Of a stretch of DNA of 64,000 nt, positions 38,854 to 48,470 are shown piece after piece. The stretch is from Pelagibacterium sediminicola (lineage in GTDB: Bacteria > Pseudomonadota > Alphaproteobacteria > Rhizobiales > Devosiaceae): NCBI RefSeq assembly GCF_003390885.1, contig NZ_QMEL01000004.1, positions 124,001 to 188,000 of the forward strand, given 5' to 3'. The translations under genes were made by a program, and so were the position numbers. The notes beneath the pieces were generated by a model, which was not told the origin of the DNA, ran no database searches, and saw only the letters and a program-made list of their open reading frames with translations. Position 1 is the first letter of the stretch; each line of letters opens with the position of its first letter.

Positions 38854-40043
38854 GGCTCTTCTTTGCTGAGCGCGCTGCGGATAGGCAAGCCCGTCGCAAA
38901 GGTTTCCTCCGGTTTCCGCCGCGTCAGGGCGAGAAGCATCCCCATGGTCAGCCCCACCGCAACCATCGAGGTGCCGCCATAGGAAACGAACGGCAGCGTC
39001 ATGCCCTTGGGCGGGATGAGGTTGAGGTTCACCGTCAGGTTGATCGCCGACTGCACCCCGAACAGTACCGCCAGCGCGCTCGCGCCGAGCCGGTTGAAAA
39101 GGCTCTGCTGCTGTTGCGCCAGCACCAGTGCGCGCAGGACGATGAACGCGATCAGCCCCACCAGCACGAGCGAAAAGAGAATCCCGAATTCCGACGCCCC
39201 CGCCGCGAAGACGAAGTCCGCATGGGCGTCCGGCAGATAGCGCTTGGCGATCCCCTCGCCCGGCCCCTTGCCAAACCACCCGCCCTCCAGAAGCGATTCG
39301 AGCGCCCGGTCGGCCTGATAGTTGTCTCCGGTTTCCGGATTGATGAAGGCATCGATACGTCGCGCGACGTGCGGGAAGAACAGATACGCCATCCCGCCCA
39401 GTATCGCCGACAGCCCGCCCAGCACCGCGATCACCCACCACGAAATGCCTGAAAGAAACAGCAACGCCCCGTAGGTCGCCAACACCAGCGCCGTCTGCCC
39501 TACGTCCGGCTGCAACAGCAAAAGCGCCACAATGGTCGTCACCAGCACCAGCGCCAGGATATGCCCCGGCACGTCCCTGCGCTTCATCTGCTCGCTGATC
39601 AGCCAGGCCGAAATGATGGCAAAGCCGGGCTTGACGAATTCGGAAGGCTGCACCGACTGCCCCATGATATGCAGCCACCGGGTCGCGCCCTTGATCTCGG
39701 CGCCGTAGCGCAAGGTCAGCGCCAGCATCACGGTAAAGACCACCAGCGTTGCGAGTGAAAACACCCGCACCCACCGGGCGTTGAGCATCGAAATGCCAAC
39801 CATCACCATCAGCCCCGCCCCAGCGAACAGGATATGGCGCTGGGTGAAGTGCCACGAGCCATATCCCAGCCGCTCGGCCACTGACGGGCTCGCCGCAAAG
39901 CTGAGCAAAACCCCAAAGACCAGCAGCGCGACCAGCGAAAACAAAAGTTCACGGTCGACCGTCCACCACCACTCGGCGATGGGCGTCTTGCGTTCACGGG
40001 AAAACCAGGCGTTGATCGCGGCCAAGGCGGGATACTCCGGCAC
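38850..40043 (-). CDS. ftsW: Peptidoglycan glycosyltransferase FtsW
   Basis: FtsW is the SEDS-family polymerase of septal peptidoglycan, working with FtsI. The chain has about ten membrane segments and the conserved PQ/PS-type sequences: SVQPSEFVKPGFAI, LLQPDVGQTALVLATYGALL with the catalytic-region aspartate, and LNLIPPKGMTLPFVSYGGTS. The start is not settled: GTG at 40043 is given, but TTG at 40064 or TTG at 40022 (with GGAG nine bases upstream) are possible. In most relatives murD lies between mraY and ftsW; it is missing here. Confidence 0.94.
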   Translation of the reverse strand: MPEYPALAAINAWFSRERKTPIAEWWWTVDRELLFSLVALLVFGVLLSFAASPSVAERLGYGSWHFTQRHILFAGAGLMVMVGISMLNARWVRVFSLATLVVFTVMLALTLRYGAEIKGATRWLHIMGQSVQPSEFVKPGFAIISAWLISEQMKRRDVPGHILALVLVTTIVALLLLQPDVGQTALVLATYGALLFLSGISWWVIAVLGGLSAILGGMAYLFFPHVARRIDAFINPETGDNYQADRALESLLEGGWFGKGPGEGIAKRYLPDAHADFVFAAGASEFGILFSLVLVGLIAFIVLRALVLAQQQQSLFNRLGASALAVLFGVQSAINLTVNLNLIPPKGMTLPFVSYGGTSMVAVGLTMGMLLALTRRKPEETFATGLPIRSALSKEEP

Positions 40044-40101
40044 TACTCTTGCAGAATGCAACAAATAGCACCCAACTGGTTACCATTTCGCAACCATGCG
40101 G

Positions 40102-40163
40102 GAGGGCGAATAGCGAATAGGAAGTAGCGAATGGAAACCATTCGTCATTCCCTATTCGCCCTC
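40102..40163. repeat. Nested inverted repeat between mraY and ftsW
   Basis: GAGGGCGAATAG and CTATTCGCCCTC form perfect 12-bp outer arms, and CGAATGG-aaa-CCATTCG forms an inner hairpin, with GAATAGCGAATAGGAAGTAG between them. The right arm ends on the first base of the mraY stop codon. No gene fits the ~120 bases here. Confidence 0.75.
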
Positions 40164-41248
40164 TACCTGAGTTTGAGCGAACTCAGCCCGATCAGCGCCA
40201 GCACCATCGCGATGATCCAGAAGCGGATGACGATCTGGCTTTCCGTCCAGCCCAGATGCTCGAAATGGTGATGGATGGGCGCCATCTTGAAGACGCGCTT
40301 GCCGGTCAGCCGGAACGACACCACCTGCACGATCACCGAAACCGCTTCGAGCACGAACAGCCCGCCGATGATCGCCATGACGATCTCGTGCTTGGTGGCG
40401 ACCGCGATGGTCCCCAGCGCGCCGCCCAGCGATAGCGAGCCCGTATCGCCCATGATGATCTGGGCGGGCGGCGCGTTGAACCACAAAAAGCCCAGCCCAG
40501 CCCCGATCAGCGCCCCGCAGACGATCGCCAACTCCCCCGTGCCGGGCACGAAGTTGATGAACAGATAATCGGAATAGACCTGGTTGCCGACCAGATAGGC
40601 GATCAACCCGAACGCCGCCGCCGCGATCATCACTGGCACGATGGCGAGCCCGTCCAGCCCGTCGGTCAGATTGACCGAATTGCCCGCCCCCACGATAACG
40701 AACGCCCCGAAGACGAAAAAGAAGATGCCGAGGTCGAGCGCGAGGTCCTTGACGAACGGAAACAGCACCGATGTGCCATAAGGCTCCCCCGTCTGCCCCG
40801 CGATCATCAGGCACGCCACCACCGCGATGACCGTCTCGATGGCCAGCCGTGCCTTGCCGCCGAACCCCTTGTGGTTCTGGTGCTTGACCTTGAGATAGTC
40901 GTCGTAGAACCCCACCAGCCCGAAGCCGGTGGTCACCAGCAGCACCGCCCACACATAGACGTTGGAAAGGTCGGCCCACAAAAGGATCGACACCAGCGCG
41001 CCCGACAGGATCATCAGCCCGCCCATGGTGGGCTTGCCCTTCTTGTTGACCAGATGGCTCGCCGGACCATCCTCACGGATCGGCTGGCCCTTGCCCTGCC
41101 TTATGCGCAGCGCCGCGACCATGCCGGGACCGAACAGGAACACAAAGAACAGCGCGGTGATGATCGCCCCGCCGGTTCTGAACGAGAGGTAGCGGAAGAC
41201 GTTGAACGCGGTGATCGTCTCTGCGAACTGCTGGAGGAAATAGAGCAT
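40163..41248 (-). CDS. mraY: Phospho-N-acetylmuramoyl-pentapeptide-transferase MraY
   Basis: MraY transfers phospho-MurNAc-pentapeptide to undecaprenyl phosphate, forming lipid I. The 361-residue protein has ten membrane segments and the catalytic motifs [31 protein letters not shown] and the histidine cluster [10 protein letters not shown] near residue 325. The length equals that of typical MraY. The gene follows murF with 15 bases between. Confidence 0.97.
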   Translation of the reverse strand: MLYFLQQFAETITAFNVFRYLSFRTGGAIITALFFVFLFGPGMVAALRIRQGKGQPIREDGPASHLVNKKGKPTMGGLMILSGALVSILLWADLSNVYVWAVLLVTTGFGLVGFYDDYLKVKHQNHKGFGGKARLAIETVIAVVACLMIAGQTGEPYGTSVLFPFVKDLALDLGIFFFVFGAFVIVGAGNSVNLTDGLDGLAIVPVMIAAAAFGLIAYLVGNQVYSDYLFINFVPGTGELAIVCGALIGAGLGFLWFNAPPAQIIMGDTGSLSLGGALGTIAVATKHEIVMAIIGGLFVLEAVSVIVQVVSFRLTGKRVFKMAPIHHHFEHLGWTESQIVIRFWIIAMVLALIGLSSLKLR

Positions 41249-41263
41249 CTGGCCTGCCGACTC

Positions 41264-42661
41264 TTATTGGCCGAAGCGGCTGCGAATCTCGCCCGCAAGG
41301 GCACCCAGCCGGAGTGAATTCGATCCTTTGATCATAATCAGGTCCCCATAGGCAAGGCCGCCCGCGATGCGTTGGAAAATTTCCTCGGCCACTGTTGCAT
41401 GTCCCGCAACCAGTCCTTCGGGCAACAGCCCGGCCAGCGCCTCCATATGTGCGCCCGCCAGCCACACCGCATCGGGCGCGGCGGCAAGGATCGCGGGAAC
41501 GAGCGCGCGGTGCAGTTCATCCGCCCCGGCGCCCAGCTCCCGCATGTCGCCCAGCACCAGCACCCGCCTTCCGCCCTGCGCCTTCATCTGCCCGAACACA
41601 TCGAGCGCCGCGCGCATCGAGGCGGGATTGGCGTTATAGCTTTCATCCACCAGCACCAGCGGGTTGGGCTCGGGCCCCAGCCGATAGGCAAGCCCCCTTC
41701 CCTCGGGCGCTCCGTGCCGCGCCAGCACCGAAATCGCCACCTCCACCGGCACCCCGGCCTCCCGCGCCGCCAGCAAGGCGCCCGCACCATTGGCCAGCGT
41801 ATGCCTGCCCGGCGTCGCGACCTTCAGCTCGACATCGAGGCCATTGCCAGAAAGCCGCGCACCACCCCCTTCGGCGCTGCCGCGATATCCTTCCAGCCGC
41901 ACATCGGCCTGCGCGTCGAACCCATAGGTAACGGCATCCACCCCGGCGCTGCGGGCATGGTCGCGCAGCCGCCCGATATTGGGATGATCCGCCCCGAGGA
42001 TAACCTGCCCACCCGGCTCCAGCCCGGCGAGAATTTCCGCCTTGGCATCGGCAATTGCCGCCTCGGAAGCGAAAAACTCAAGATGGGCCGGCGCAACCGT
42101 CGTAATCACCGCCACATGCGGCCGCACCAGTTGGGAAAGCGGCGTGATCTCGCCCGCCGCGCTCATGCCGATCTCGAACACTCCATATTCGGCATCGGCG
42201 GGCATCCGCGCCACCATCAGCGGCACGCCCCAATGGTTGTTGAAACTCCTGATCGACGCGTGCGTGCGCCCATGCGCCGCCATGACCGCCCTGATCGCCT
42301 CCTTGACCGAGGTCTTGCCCACACTCCCCGTCACCGCCACGACCCGTGCCTTGGACCGCTCGCGCGAAAACCGCGCCAGCCCATAAAGCCCTTCCAGCGC
42401 ATCCCGCACGACGATCAGCGGCAACCCCTCAAGTCCTTCGGCTCTCTCCGCACTCACCATCGCCGCCACCGCCCCGGCCTCGATGGCCCCGGCGACAAAA
42501 TCATGCCCATCGAAATTCTCCCCCCGGATCGCAACGAACAGCGCACCCGGCGCGATCTCGCGGGAATCTATGGAAATGGAAGAAACGGCGTCGGCGGCAA
42601 CGTTCAGCGCTTCACCACCAGTGGCGGCGATGATTTCGGCAATGGAATAGAGCGGGGTCAT
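41264..42661 (-). CDS. murF: UDP-MurNAc-tripeptide--D-Ala-D-Ala ligase MurF
   Basis: MurF attaches D-Ala-D-Ala, made by Ddl, to the nucleotide tripeptide. The 465-residue protein starts MTPLYSIAEIIAATGGEALN, has the ATP loop VTGSVGKTSVKEAIRAVM near residues 110-127, FNNHWGVPLMVARMP, FEIGMSAAGEI and the C-terminal VLVDESYNANPASMRAAL and VLGDMRELG motifs. It is separated from murE by a 182-base gap filled by a dispersed repeat. Confidence 0.96.
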   Translation of the reverse strand: MTPLYSIAEIIAATGGEALNVAADAVSSISIDSREIAPGALFVAIRGENFDGHDFVAGAIEAGAVAAMVSAERAEGLEGLPLIVVRDALEGLYGLARFSRERSKARVVAVTGSVGKTSVKEAIRAVMAAHGRTHASIRSFNNHWGVPLMVARMPADAEYGVFEIGMSAAGEITPLSQLVRPHVAVITTVAPAHLEFFASEAAIADAKAEILAGLEPGGQVILGADHPNIGRLRDHARSAGVDAVTYGFDAQADVRLEGYRGSAEGGGARLSGNGLDVELKVATPGRHTLANGAGALLAAREAGVPVEVAISVLARHGAPEGRGLAYRLGPEPNPLVLVDESYNANPASMRAALDVFGQMKAQGGRRVLVLGDMRELGAGADELHRALVPAILAAAPDAVWLAGAHMEALAGLLPEGLVAGHATVAEEIFQRIAGGLAYGDLIMIKGSNSLRLGALAGEIRSRFGQ

Positions 42662-42689
42662 GGGTTTGGCGTTTGCGTCCGGCTTTGCT

Positions 42690-42840
42690 CTGGACCCCGG
42701 TAATAAATACCGGGGTGACGTGGCGACCGTGGTAGACTCTCACAAAAAAAACTATTGTCATTCCGGCATTTATTGCCGGAATCCAGCGCGGTATCCCCGC
42801 AATCGCAAGAGCATGCCGTTTCCCTCAAAAGCCAGAACCA
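42690..42840. repeat. Composite intergenic repeat between murE and murF
   Basis: Module A (TGGACCCCGGTAATAAATAC then CGGGGTGAC) at 42691-42719 and module B (ATTGTCATTCCGGCATTT then ATTGCCGGAATCCAGCGCGG) at 42754-42791 are followed by an inverted end module (GCCGTTTCCCTCAAAAGCCA). It fills the gap inside what is otherwise one continuous operon. Confidence 0.72.
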
Positions 42841-42843
42841 CCC

Positions 42844-44292
42844 CTATTCCCCAAAAGCCTCCAACACCACCTCGTGATCCGAGAAGTGATGTCTGGTCTT
42901 ACCCACGATCTGATAGTCCTCATGCCCCTTCCCGGCCACGAGCACCACGTCGTGATCCCCCATTTCGGCAATCGCGTGGCCGATGGCTTCGGCACGGTCG
43001 GCGATCTCGGTCGCTCCCGGCACCGCCGCAAGGATCTGCGCGCGGATGGTCTCGGCCTTCTCGGTCCTGGGGTTGTCATCGGTGACGATCACGGTATCGG
43101 CCAGCGCCCCGGCGATTTTGCCCATTTCCGGGCGCTTGCCCTTGTCGCGATCCCCGCCACAGCCGAAAACCACCGTCAGCCTGCCCTTGGCAAAGGGTCT
43201 CAGCGATTCCAGCGCGTTCTCCAGCGCATCCGGCGTGTGCGCGTAATCGACGAACACCGCCCGTCCGCCCCTCTGCGCCACCATTTCGAGCCGTCCCTTG
43301 GCGCCTTTCAGATGTTCCAGTGCGGCAATAGCGGTCTTGTTGTCCACCCCGGTCGCCGTGGCGAGCCCTGCGGCCACCACCGCATTGTCCACCTGGAAGC
43401 GCCCCACCAGCGGGAGCAGGAACTCTATCGGCTCGCCCACCAGTTTGCCCTTGACCCGCTGGCCGAACCCTTCGCTCACAACGCTTTCCACATCGATATG
43501 CGCGCCGCCCTCGCCCACGGTGAAAACCGTTGCGCCCTTGTCGAGCGCCGCGAACATGAAGGGCAGGCCCTCTTCGCTCCCCGCATCCACCACCGCCGTC
43601 GCCTTGCCGGTGATCAGTTCGCGGAACAGCCTGAGCTTGGCGTCGCGATAGTTCTCGATGGTCTGGTGATAATCGAGATGGTCGCGCGAAAGGTTGGTAA
43701 AGGCCACCGCCCTGAACTTCACCCCGTCCAGCCGCCGCTGGTCGATCCCGTGGCTCGACGCCTCGATCGCCACGTGCTCGATCCCTTCGGCCTTGAGTTC
43801 GGCCAGCGTGCGATGCAGCGTCAAGGGGTCCGGCGTCGTCAACTCGCCCGGCACGTGCCGGCCTCCCGCCATCACGCCCAGCGTCCCCACGCTCGCCCCC
43901 TTTATCCCCGCATAGGTCCAGATCTGGCGCAGGAAGGAGACGACCGAGGTCTTCCCGTTGGTGCCCGTTACCGCAACGCAGTTTTTGGGCTGCTGCCCGG
44001 CGACCAGGGCGGCCGCCTTGGCATAGGCCGCCCGCACATCCTTTACGAGCACCACCGGGATGCCCGGATCGGTCTTCGGGGCCTTGTCGGTCACCAGCAC
44101 AGATGCCCCCCGGCCCGCCGCGTCGCGCGAATAGACGTTGCCGTGCCCGCGCGCGCCGGGCAGCGCAAAGAACGCCTCGTCCGCTCCGATCAGCCGGCTG
44201 TCGGCATTGATACCTTCAACATCGAGCGCTGGCACCGGACCGGCATGCGTCACCCCCTCGATCAGTTTTGAAAGCGCGTAAGGCAAGATCAT
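42844..44292 (-). CDS. murE: UDP-MurNAc-tripeptide synthetase MurE (meso-DAP adding)
   Basis: MurE adds the third residue of the stem peptide. The 482-residue protein has the ATP loop TGTNGKTSVVSFLRQ near residue 110, SSHGIDQRRLDGVKF, NLSRDHLDYHQTIENY and the substrate signature DDNPRTEKAE, where DNPR indicates meso-diaminopimelate rather than lysine. Its start overlaps the ftsI stop by four bases (44289-44292). Confidence 0.97.
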   Translation of the reverse strand: MILPYALSKLIEGVTHAGPVPALDVEGINADSRLIGADEAFFALPGARGHGNVYSRDAAGRGASVLVTDKAPKTDPGIPVVLVKDVRAAYAKAAALVAGQQPKNCVAVTGTNGKTSVVSFLRQIWTYAGIKGASVGTLGVMAGGRHVPGELTTPDPLTLHRTLAELKAEGIEHVAIEASSHGIDQRRLDGVKFRAVAFTNLSRDHLDYHQTIENYRDAKLRLFRELITGKATAVVDAGSEEGLPFMFAALDKGATVFTVGEGGAHIDVESVVSEGFGQRVKGKLVGEPIEFLLPLVGRFQVDNAVVAAGLATATGVDNKTAIAALEHLKGAKGRLEMVAQRGGRAVFVDYAHTPDALENALESLRPFAKGRLTVVFGCGGDRDKGKRPEMGKIAGALADTVIVTDDNPRTEKAETIRAQILAAVPGATEIADRAEAIGHAIAEMGDHDVVLVAGKGHEDYQIVGKTRHHFSDHEVVLEAFGE

Positions 44293-46007
44293 AGGTCCTC
44301 GGAACGAAGTTCGGGCGGCACGAGCCCTGCATCAAGAGATGGATCGGAATTGGGCTGGATGCCAAGCATGGGTGCGACCCGCGTCACGACCCTGGCCGAA
44401 ACCTGCCCCGCATTCCAGCCCGCCGTGCGGCCCGTCTGGGCGTTTTCCGGCTGCGGCTCGTCGACCAGGATGACCATGGCATAGCGCGGATCGTCGAGCG
44501 GAAACGCCGAAGCAAAAAAGTTCGTGACCTTGGCGCTCGAATAGCGGCCATCGATGACCTTCTCGGCCGTACCCGTCTTGCCACCCCAGCGATAGCCGGC
44601 GGCGATCCTGTTTCCGGTGCTGCCCGACCCCACGACGCCGTTGAGCCGCATCAGATAGCGGACATAGGCGCTGGTTCGCCCCGAGATCACCGGGGTCGAA
44701 AGCGCCATCGCCTCCTCTTCACTGCGCGCAAACAGCGTCGCGGGCATCAGGTATCCGCCATTGACCAGCGCTGCGTGCGCCGTCAGCATTTGCAGCGGGG
44801 TGACGCTCAGCCCGTGCCCGAACGAGGCGGTCGCCGCCCCCACTTCGGAAAAGGTGGGCGGGATCGCAGAGGCCGTACGTTCGGGCAGTTCGATCTGTGG
44901 CATCCCCTCCAGGCCCATCCGCGTGATGAAAGCGCGGAAGTTTTCCTTCCCCATCGCCTGCATGATGCGGATGGTGCCGATATTGGACGAGTGACGGTAA
45001 ACCTCGGGCACGGTCAGTATCCTGTACTGTCCGCGATAATCGGAAATCGAAAACCGTCCGAACCGCATGTCGAACCGCGCATCGACCCTGTCGGTGATCG
45101 TGACCGCCCCGGATTCCAACGCCCCTGCGATCGTGATGGTCTTGAAGGTAGAACCGGGCTCAAACTTGCCCGCCGTCATGCGGTTGAACCGCCCTTCTTC
45201 AAGGATGGTCGCAGGGTTGTTGGGATCGAAATCGGGCAGCGAGACCATGGCGACGATCTCCCCGGTCCGCACATCCATGATGGCGCCCGCCGCCGCCACC
45301 GCCTGATAGCGCGTCAGCGCATCGGTCAATTCTGAATAAAGCGCGTGCTGCACCCGCAGGTCGATCGACAGGTTCACCGGCGTCATCGCATTGCCGCGCG
45401 CCAGTCCCAGTTCCTGGAGCAGCGCAAGATTGTCGTCGTCGAGGTGCTTTTCGATCCCCGCGATCCCGACATTGTCCACATTGACCGCGCCCATTACATG
45501 GGCGGCGACCGACCCGCCGGGATAGAACCGCTTGCTTTCGACAAGGAAGTCGAGCCCCGGAATCCCCAGTTGCATGATGCGGTCCTGCTGAGCGGGCGTC
45601 AGTTCCCGCGCCACCCACACGAACCCCCTGTCCCCGGTCAGCCGCTGCACCAGCCACTTGCGGTCGATATTGGGCAGCACCGTCCGGATCGCGTCCGCCG
45701 CCTCCTCGACATCGATGATCCGGCGCGGTTCGGCAAACAGCGACGGCACCCTGATGTCCACCGCCATCTCGATCCCGTTGCGGTCGAGGATCGGCGGCCG
45801 CGATGCCGTGATCGCATCGCGCGCCCGCCCCTCGATAGTCGTGTCGACCTCGACATTGGCCAGCGTCACCAGCCGCGCGCCCATGACGGCAAAGACGATC
45901 GCAACGAACGCCATCGCCCAGCGGATGCGCCGTTGCGTCAGGTTCCCCCGCGCCTTGCGCGAGCCTTCGATCGAAATGGTTGGCCCGGTGCTGGAAACAG
46001 CGCTCAC
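44289..46007 (-). CDS. ftsI: Division-specific transpeptidase FtsI (PBP3)
   Basis: FtsI cross-links septal peptidoglycan and partners with FtsW. The 572-residue class B penicillin-binding protein has an N-terminal cytoplasmic tail and one membrane anchor (RWAMAFVAIVFAVMGARLV), a pedestal domain and the transpeptidase motifs STFK (in FEPGSTFKTITIAG), SSN (in YRHSSNIGTIRIM) and KTGT (in WGGKTGTAEKV). It overlaps ftsL and murE by four bases each. Confidence 0.96.
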   Translation of the reverse strand: MSAVSSTGPTISIEGSRKARGNLTQRRIRWAMAFVAIVFAVMGARLVTLANVEVDTTIEGRARDAITASRPPILDRNGIEMAVDIRVPSLFAEPRRIIDVEEAADAIRTVLPNIDRKWLVQRLTGDRGFVWVARELTPAQQDRIMQLGIPGLDFLVESKRFYPGGSVAAHVMGAVNVDNVGIAGIEKHLDDDNLALLQELGLARGNAMTPVNLSIDLRVQHALYSELTDALTRYQAVAAAGAIMDVRTGEIVAMVSLPDFDPNNPATILEEGRFNRMTAGKFEPGSTFKTITIAGALESGAVTITDRVDARFDMRFGRFSISDYRGQYRILTVPEVYRHSSNIGTIRIMQAMGKENFRAFITRMGLEGMPQIELPERTASAIPPTFSEVGAATASFGHGLSVTPLQMLTAHAALVNGGYLMPATLFARSEEEAMALSTPVISGRTSAYVRYLMRLNGVVGSGSTGNRIAAGYRWGGKTGTAEKVIDGRYSSAKVTNFFASAFPLDDPRYAMVILVDEPQPENAQTGRTAGWNAGQVSARVVTRVAPMLGIQPNSDPSLDAGLVPPELRSEDL

Positions 46008-46393
46008 AACATGTCCTCCAGCAATGCCCCGATCGGATCCTCGCCTGCTTCGATCGCCTCGAACAGCGCATCGAGCGATTCGGTATCGAGCCGCATCTGC
46101 GGCCGCATCGGCAGATCATCGAACGAACCGAACTGACTGGCCGCCGCGATCTGCAAATTCAGCGCCTCGCTGTGCCGGTCGACGATCGGCTGGATATGGG
46201 TGGGCTGGTTGAGATAGGCCCAGTCGGCCTTGAGAATGGAAAGATCGGCCTGTTGGTCGGCAATCCTGTTCTCCAGCACCCGAATCTCACTCGCCGTCCG
46301 CTCCGCCAGATGCTTCTGCCCATAAACCCCCACCAACGCCACGGCGGCGACGATGGCAAGGCAGATATTGAGCCTGTAGAGGAAGGCGTTCAT
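46004..46393 (-). CDS. ftsL: Cell division protein FtsL
   Basis: This 129-residue bitopic protein occupies the ftsL position between rsmH and ftsI. It has one transmembrane helix near residues 5-24 (LYRLNICLAIVAAVALVGVY) followed by a leucine-zipper-like coiled coil (SEIRVLENRIADQQADLSIL) and the sequence WAYLNQPTHIQ, all typical of FtsL. FtsL joins FtsB and FtsQ in the divisome and activates FtsWI. Its C-terminal 40 residues are acidic. A repeat-filled 232-base gap separates it from rsmH. Confidence 0.9.
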   Translation of the reverse strand: MNAFLYRLNICLAIVAAVALVGVYGQKHLAERTASEIRVLENRIADQQADLSILKADWAYLNQPTHIQPIVDRHSEALNLQIAAASQFGSFDDLPMRPQMRLDTESLDALFEAIEAGEDPIGALLEDML

Positions 46394-46400
46394 CGCAAGA

Positions 46401-46613
46401 AACCCCCACCCCTAACCCCTCCCCTCAAGGGGGAGGGGGACTGTTTCGTGCTCGCCGCCAACACATGCCAAAGCCACGGAAAGGATTCCCCTCCCCCTTG
46501 AGGGGAGGGGTTAGGGGTGGGGGTAGCCCAAGCCAACAGCTTCCCCAAAAGCCCAACCACAAACCCGAAAAGCACCCTCCCCTTGATGGGGAGGGCTGGG
46601 GAGGGGTGAAGCC
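46401..46613. repeat. Array of GC-rich palindromes between rsmH and ftsL
   Basis: CCCCCACCCCTAACCCCTCC at 46403 and its inverted partner GGAGGGGTTAGGGGTGGGGG at 46502 face each other, each next to a CCCCTCAAGGGG-type hairpin. A third palindrome, CCCTCCCCttgatGGGGAGGG, follows at about 46579. The last unit is inverted relative to the copies at 11260 and 15807. Confidence 0.78.
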
Positions 46614-46625
46614 ACAAGCACATAT

Positions 46626-47663
46626 TCATCGCGCCGCCCCCCTGAACCCCGGCACGCCAAGCCCGGCCACGCTCACTGCCCGCGCCGCCGTACCCGTCCG
46701 CACCGCGCTCCTCAAGGTCGCCGACCGCGCGCGCGGATTTTTCGCCAGTTCCGCCTCGCCAGCCTTGATCGGCTTGCGTACGGGCGCCCACCGCGCTTCC
46801 GATTTCTGCGCCATCGGCATGTGCCTGCTCTGCGTGCCCGCTGCCTTGTCGGCGTCGAAAAACCGTTTGACGATCCGGTCCTCGAGCGAATGGAACGTCA
46901 CAACCGCCAGCCGCCCGCCCTCGCCCAAAAGCCTTTCGGCGGCGAACAGCCCCTCCACCAGTTCATCGAACTCGCGGTTGACCGCGATGCGCAACGCCTG
47001 GAACGTCCGCGTCGCCGGATGTGGCCCGCCCGGCCTGCGTCCGATGGTCTTTTCAATGAGATCCGCCAGCGCTTTCGTATCGGTGATGGGCGCATCGGCC
47101 CGCACCGAAACGATGGCCTTTGCAATGCGCCGCGAGGCGCGCTCCTCGCCATAGGCGAAAATGAGATTGGCCAGCGCCGTCTCGTCGAGCGTATTGACCA
47201 GATCGGCAGCGCTTTCCCCTTCCATGCTCATGCGCATGTCGAGCGGCCCCGCCCGCATGAAGGAAAACCCGCGCTCGCTCTGGTCGAGCTGCATCGAGCT
47301 GACGCCGATATCGAGCACCACGCCATCAACCGGCCCGTCCCCGGCCAGTTCATCGAGCTCGGCAAACCGCCCGGCGACAAACCCGAATCTTTGCGGGTAA
47401 TCTTCCGAAAGCGCGGCCACGAACGGCGCAACGCTCGGGTCGCGATCGATCCCCACCACCCGCGCACCCGCGTCCAGCAGCGCACGCGAATACCCCCCGG
47501 CCCCGAACGTGCCATCGACCACGCACGCGTCCGCCAGAGCGCGGTCAGAAAAAGTTGCAGACTTTTTCGGTTCGACCGCGCGACCAGGCATGGGTCGCGG
47601 CGCCAGCGCATCGAGCACCTCGGTCAACAACACCGGATCATGGGGGGAAAACGCTTCGCCCAT
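46626..47663 (-). CDS. rsmH: 16S rRNA (cytosine-1402-N4)-methyltransferase RsmH
   Basis: RsmH (MraW) methylates N4 of C1402 in 16S rRNA. The 345-residue protein begins with the conserved [15 protein letters not shown], has the SAM loop [17 protein letters not shown] and [20 protein letters not shown] with the family's conserved DQ motif, and ends GFRGAAR. The start at 47663 is the family start; sequence upstream in frame is not conserved. It opens the dcw cluster here because mraZ is absent upstream. Confidence 0.95.
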   Translation of the reverse strand: MGEAFSPHDPVLLTEVLDALAPRPMPGRAVEPKKSATFSDRALADACVVDGTFGAGGYSRALLDAGARVVGIDRDPSVAPFVAALSEDYPQRFGFVAGRFAELDELAGDGPVDGVVLDIGVSSMQLDQSERGFSFMRAGPLDMRMSMEGESAADLVNTLDETALANLIFAYGEERASRRIAKAIVSVRADAPITDTKALADLIEKTIGRRPGGPHPATRTFQALRIAVNREFDELVEGLFAAERLLGEGGRLAVVTFHSLEDRIVKRFFDADKAAGTQSRHMPMAQKSEARWAPVRKPIKAGEAELAKNPRARSATLRSAVRTGTAARAVSVAGLGVPGFRGAAR

Positions 47664-47787
47664 CAGGTCAAACTCTAGCCCGCGGCCCCTGCAAATCACG
47701 CAACAACAAGGCGGCATTGCGCCACTTTGAAACTCATTGCACGGCAGGCTTTAAGATTCTGTTTCCCAAACGGGTTCGGACGCCACG

Positions 47788-48189
47788 CTAATCCGGCGCG
47801 GTTTCCCAATCTTCGACGGCAAGACCGTTGATGCGGGAAAATTCACGCATGTTGCGGGAAATGAGCCTCAGTGACCGCGCCATCGCTTGCCCTGCGATCA
47901 GCACGTCATAGGGTCCTACCGGCATGCCGGCCGACGCAAGTTGAGCCCGGATTTGCCCGGCAACACGCGCATCTTCAGCATCAAAATCGACAGTCTCGAA
48001 CCGCAAGGCTTCGACACGTTCGAGATTGGCGTCGAGGCGCCGGCTTTTATAAGCTCCATAATAGAGTTCATGCATGACAATGGAGGACACACCGAACGCA
48101 TCCGGACGATGCGCCTTGATCCGGGCGACAAGGACAGAATTGCCTTTGAGAAGTGCAATGATCGCGTTGGTATCGAGCAGATATTTCAC
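47788..48189 (-). CDS. vapC: VapC-type PIN-domain toxin
   Basis: The 133-residue protein is a PIN-domain ribonuclease. The acidic metal ligands are visible in LLDTNAIIALLKG (Asp near residue 6), VMHELYYGAYKS (Glu near 43) and GPYDVLIAGQA (Asp near 100). VapC toxins cut tRNA or rRNA. The start is GTG at 48189, overlapping the vapB stop (GTGA). The pair lies between rsmH and rnpB, where mraZ is found in relatives. Confidence 0.93.
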   Translation of the reverse strand: MKYLLDTNAIIALLKGNSVLVARIKAHRPDAFGVSSIVMHELYYGAYKSRRLDANLERVEALRFETVDFDAEDARVAGQIRAQLASAGMPVGPYDVLIAGQAMARSLRLISRNMREFSRINGLAVEDWETAPD

Positions 48190-48428
48190 TCGAAAACATC
48201 CAGGTCCGGGCGATCCTGTTCGGCGGGAATTTCAGTCGCCGCCTGCTCAAAATCATCATCCACAGACCCGGTCACACCATCGAGCCATAGCCAATCACTC
48301 GCGATCGGCTCCAGTACGATCGACTTGCCACGGCGGCGAATACGCACCTCATCGCCATCGAAACGAAATGCTTTGGGCAAGCGGACCGCCTGCGACCGGC
48401 CTGACCAGAAAATTTTTGCTGTTTCCAC
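48186..48428 (-). CDS. vapB: VapB-type antitoxin (AbrB/SpoVT family)
   Basis: The 80-residue protein has the swapped-hairpin AbrB DNA-binding domain of VapB/MazE antitoxins (AKIFWSGRSQAVRLPKAFRF then VRIRRRGKSIVLEP) and an acidic C-terminal tail that would bind VapC. It is encoded before vapC and overlaps it. It probably represses the operon through the inverted repeat at 48447-48470. Confidence 0.93.
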   Translation of the reverse strand: METAKIFWSGRSQAVRLPKAFRFDGDEVRIRRRGKSIVLEPIASDWLWLDGVTGSVDDDFEQAATEIPAEQDRPDLDVFE

Positions 48429-48446
48429 GACAGGTCACCTTGTGAG

Positions 48447-48470
48447 ATATGCCAAATATATATAGCATAT
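48447..48470. promoter_or_regulatory. Probable vapBC operator
   Basis: ATATGC and GCATAT form an inverted repeat around a 12-base AT-rich centre that includes several TATAAT-like hexamers, 19 bases before the vapB ATG. This is the expected position for autorepression. Confidence 0.55.

Noticed and set aside
37759-39855. A 698-codon frame that would fuse murG to upstream sequence
   Set aside because: The upstream part lies in a wrong frame over ftsW; MurG starts at 38853 with its conserved G-loop and overlaps ftsW by ATGA.
46401-46613. CRISPR-like array of repeated GC-rich units
   Set aside because: Units are palindromes of different orientation and spacing without unique equal-length spacers, and no cas genes are present.
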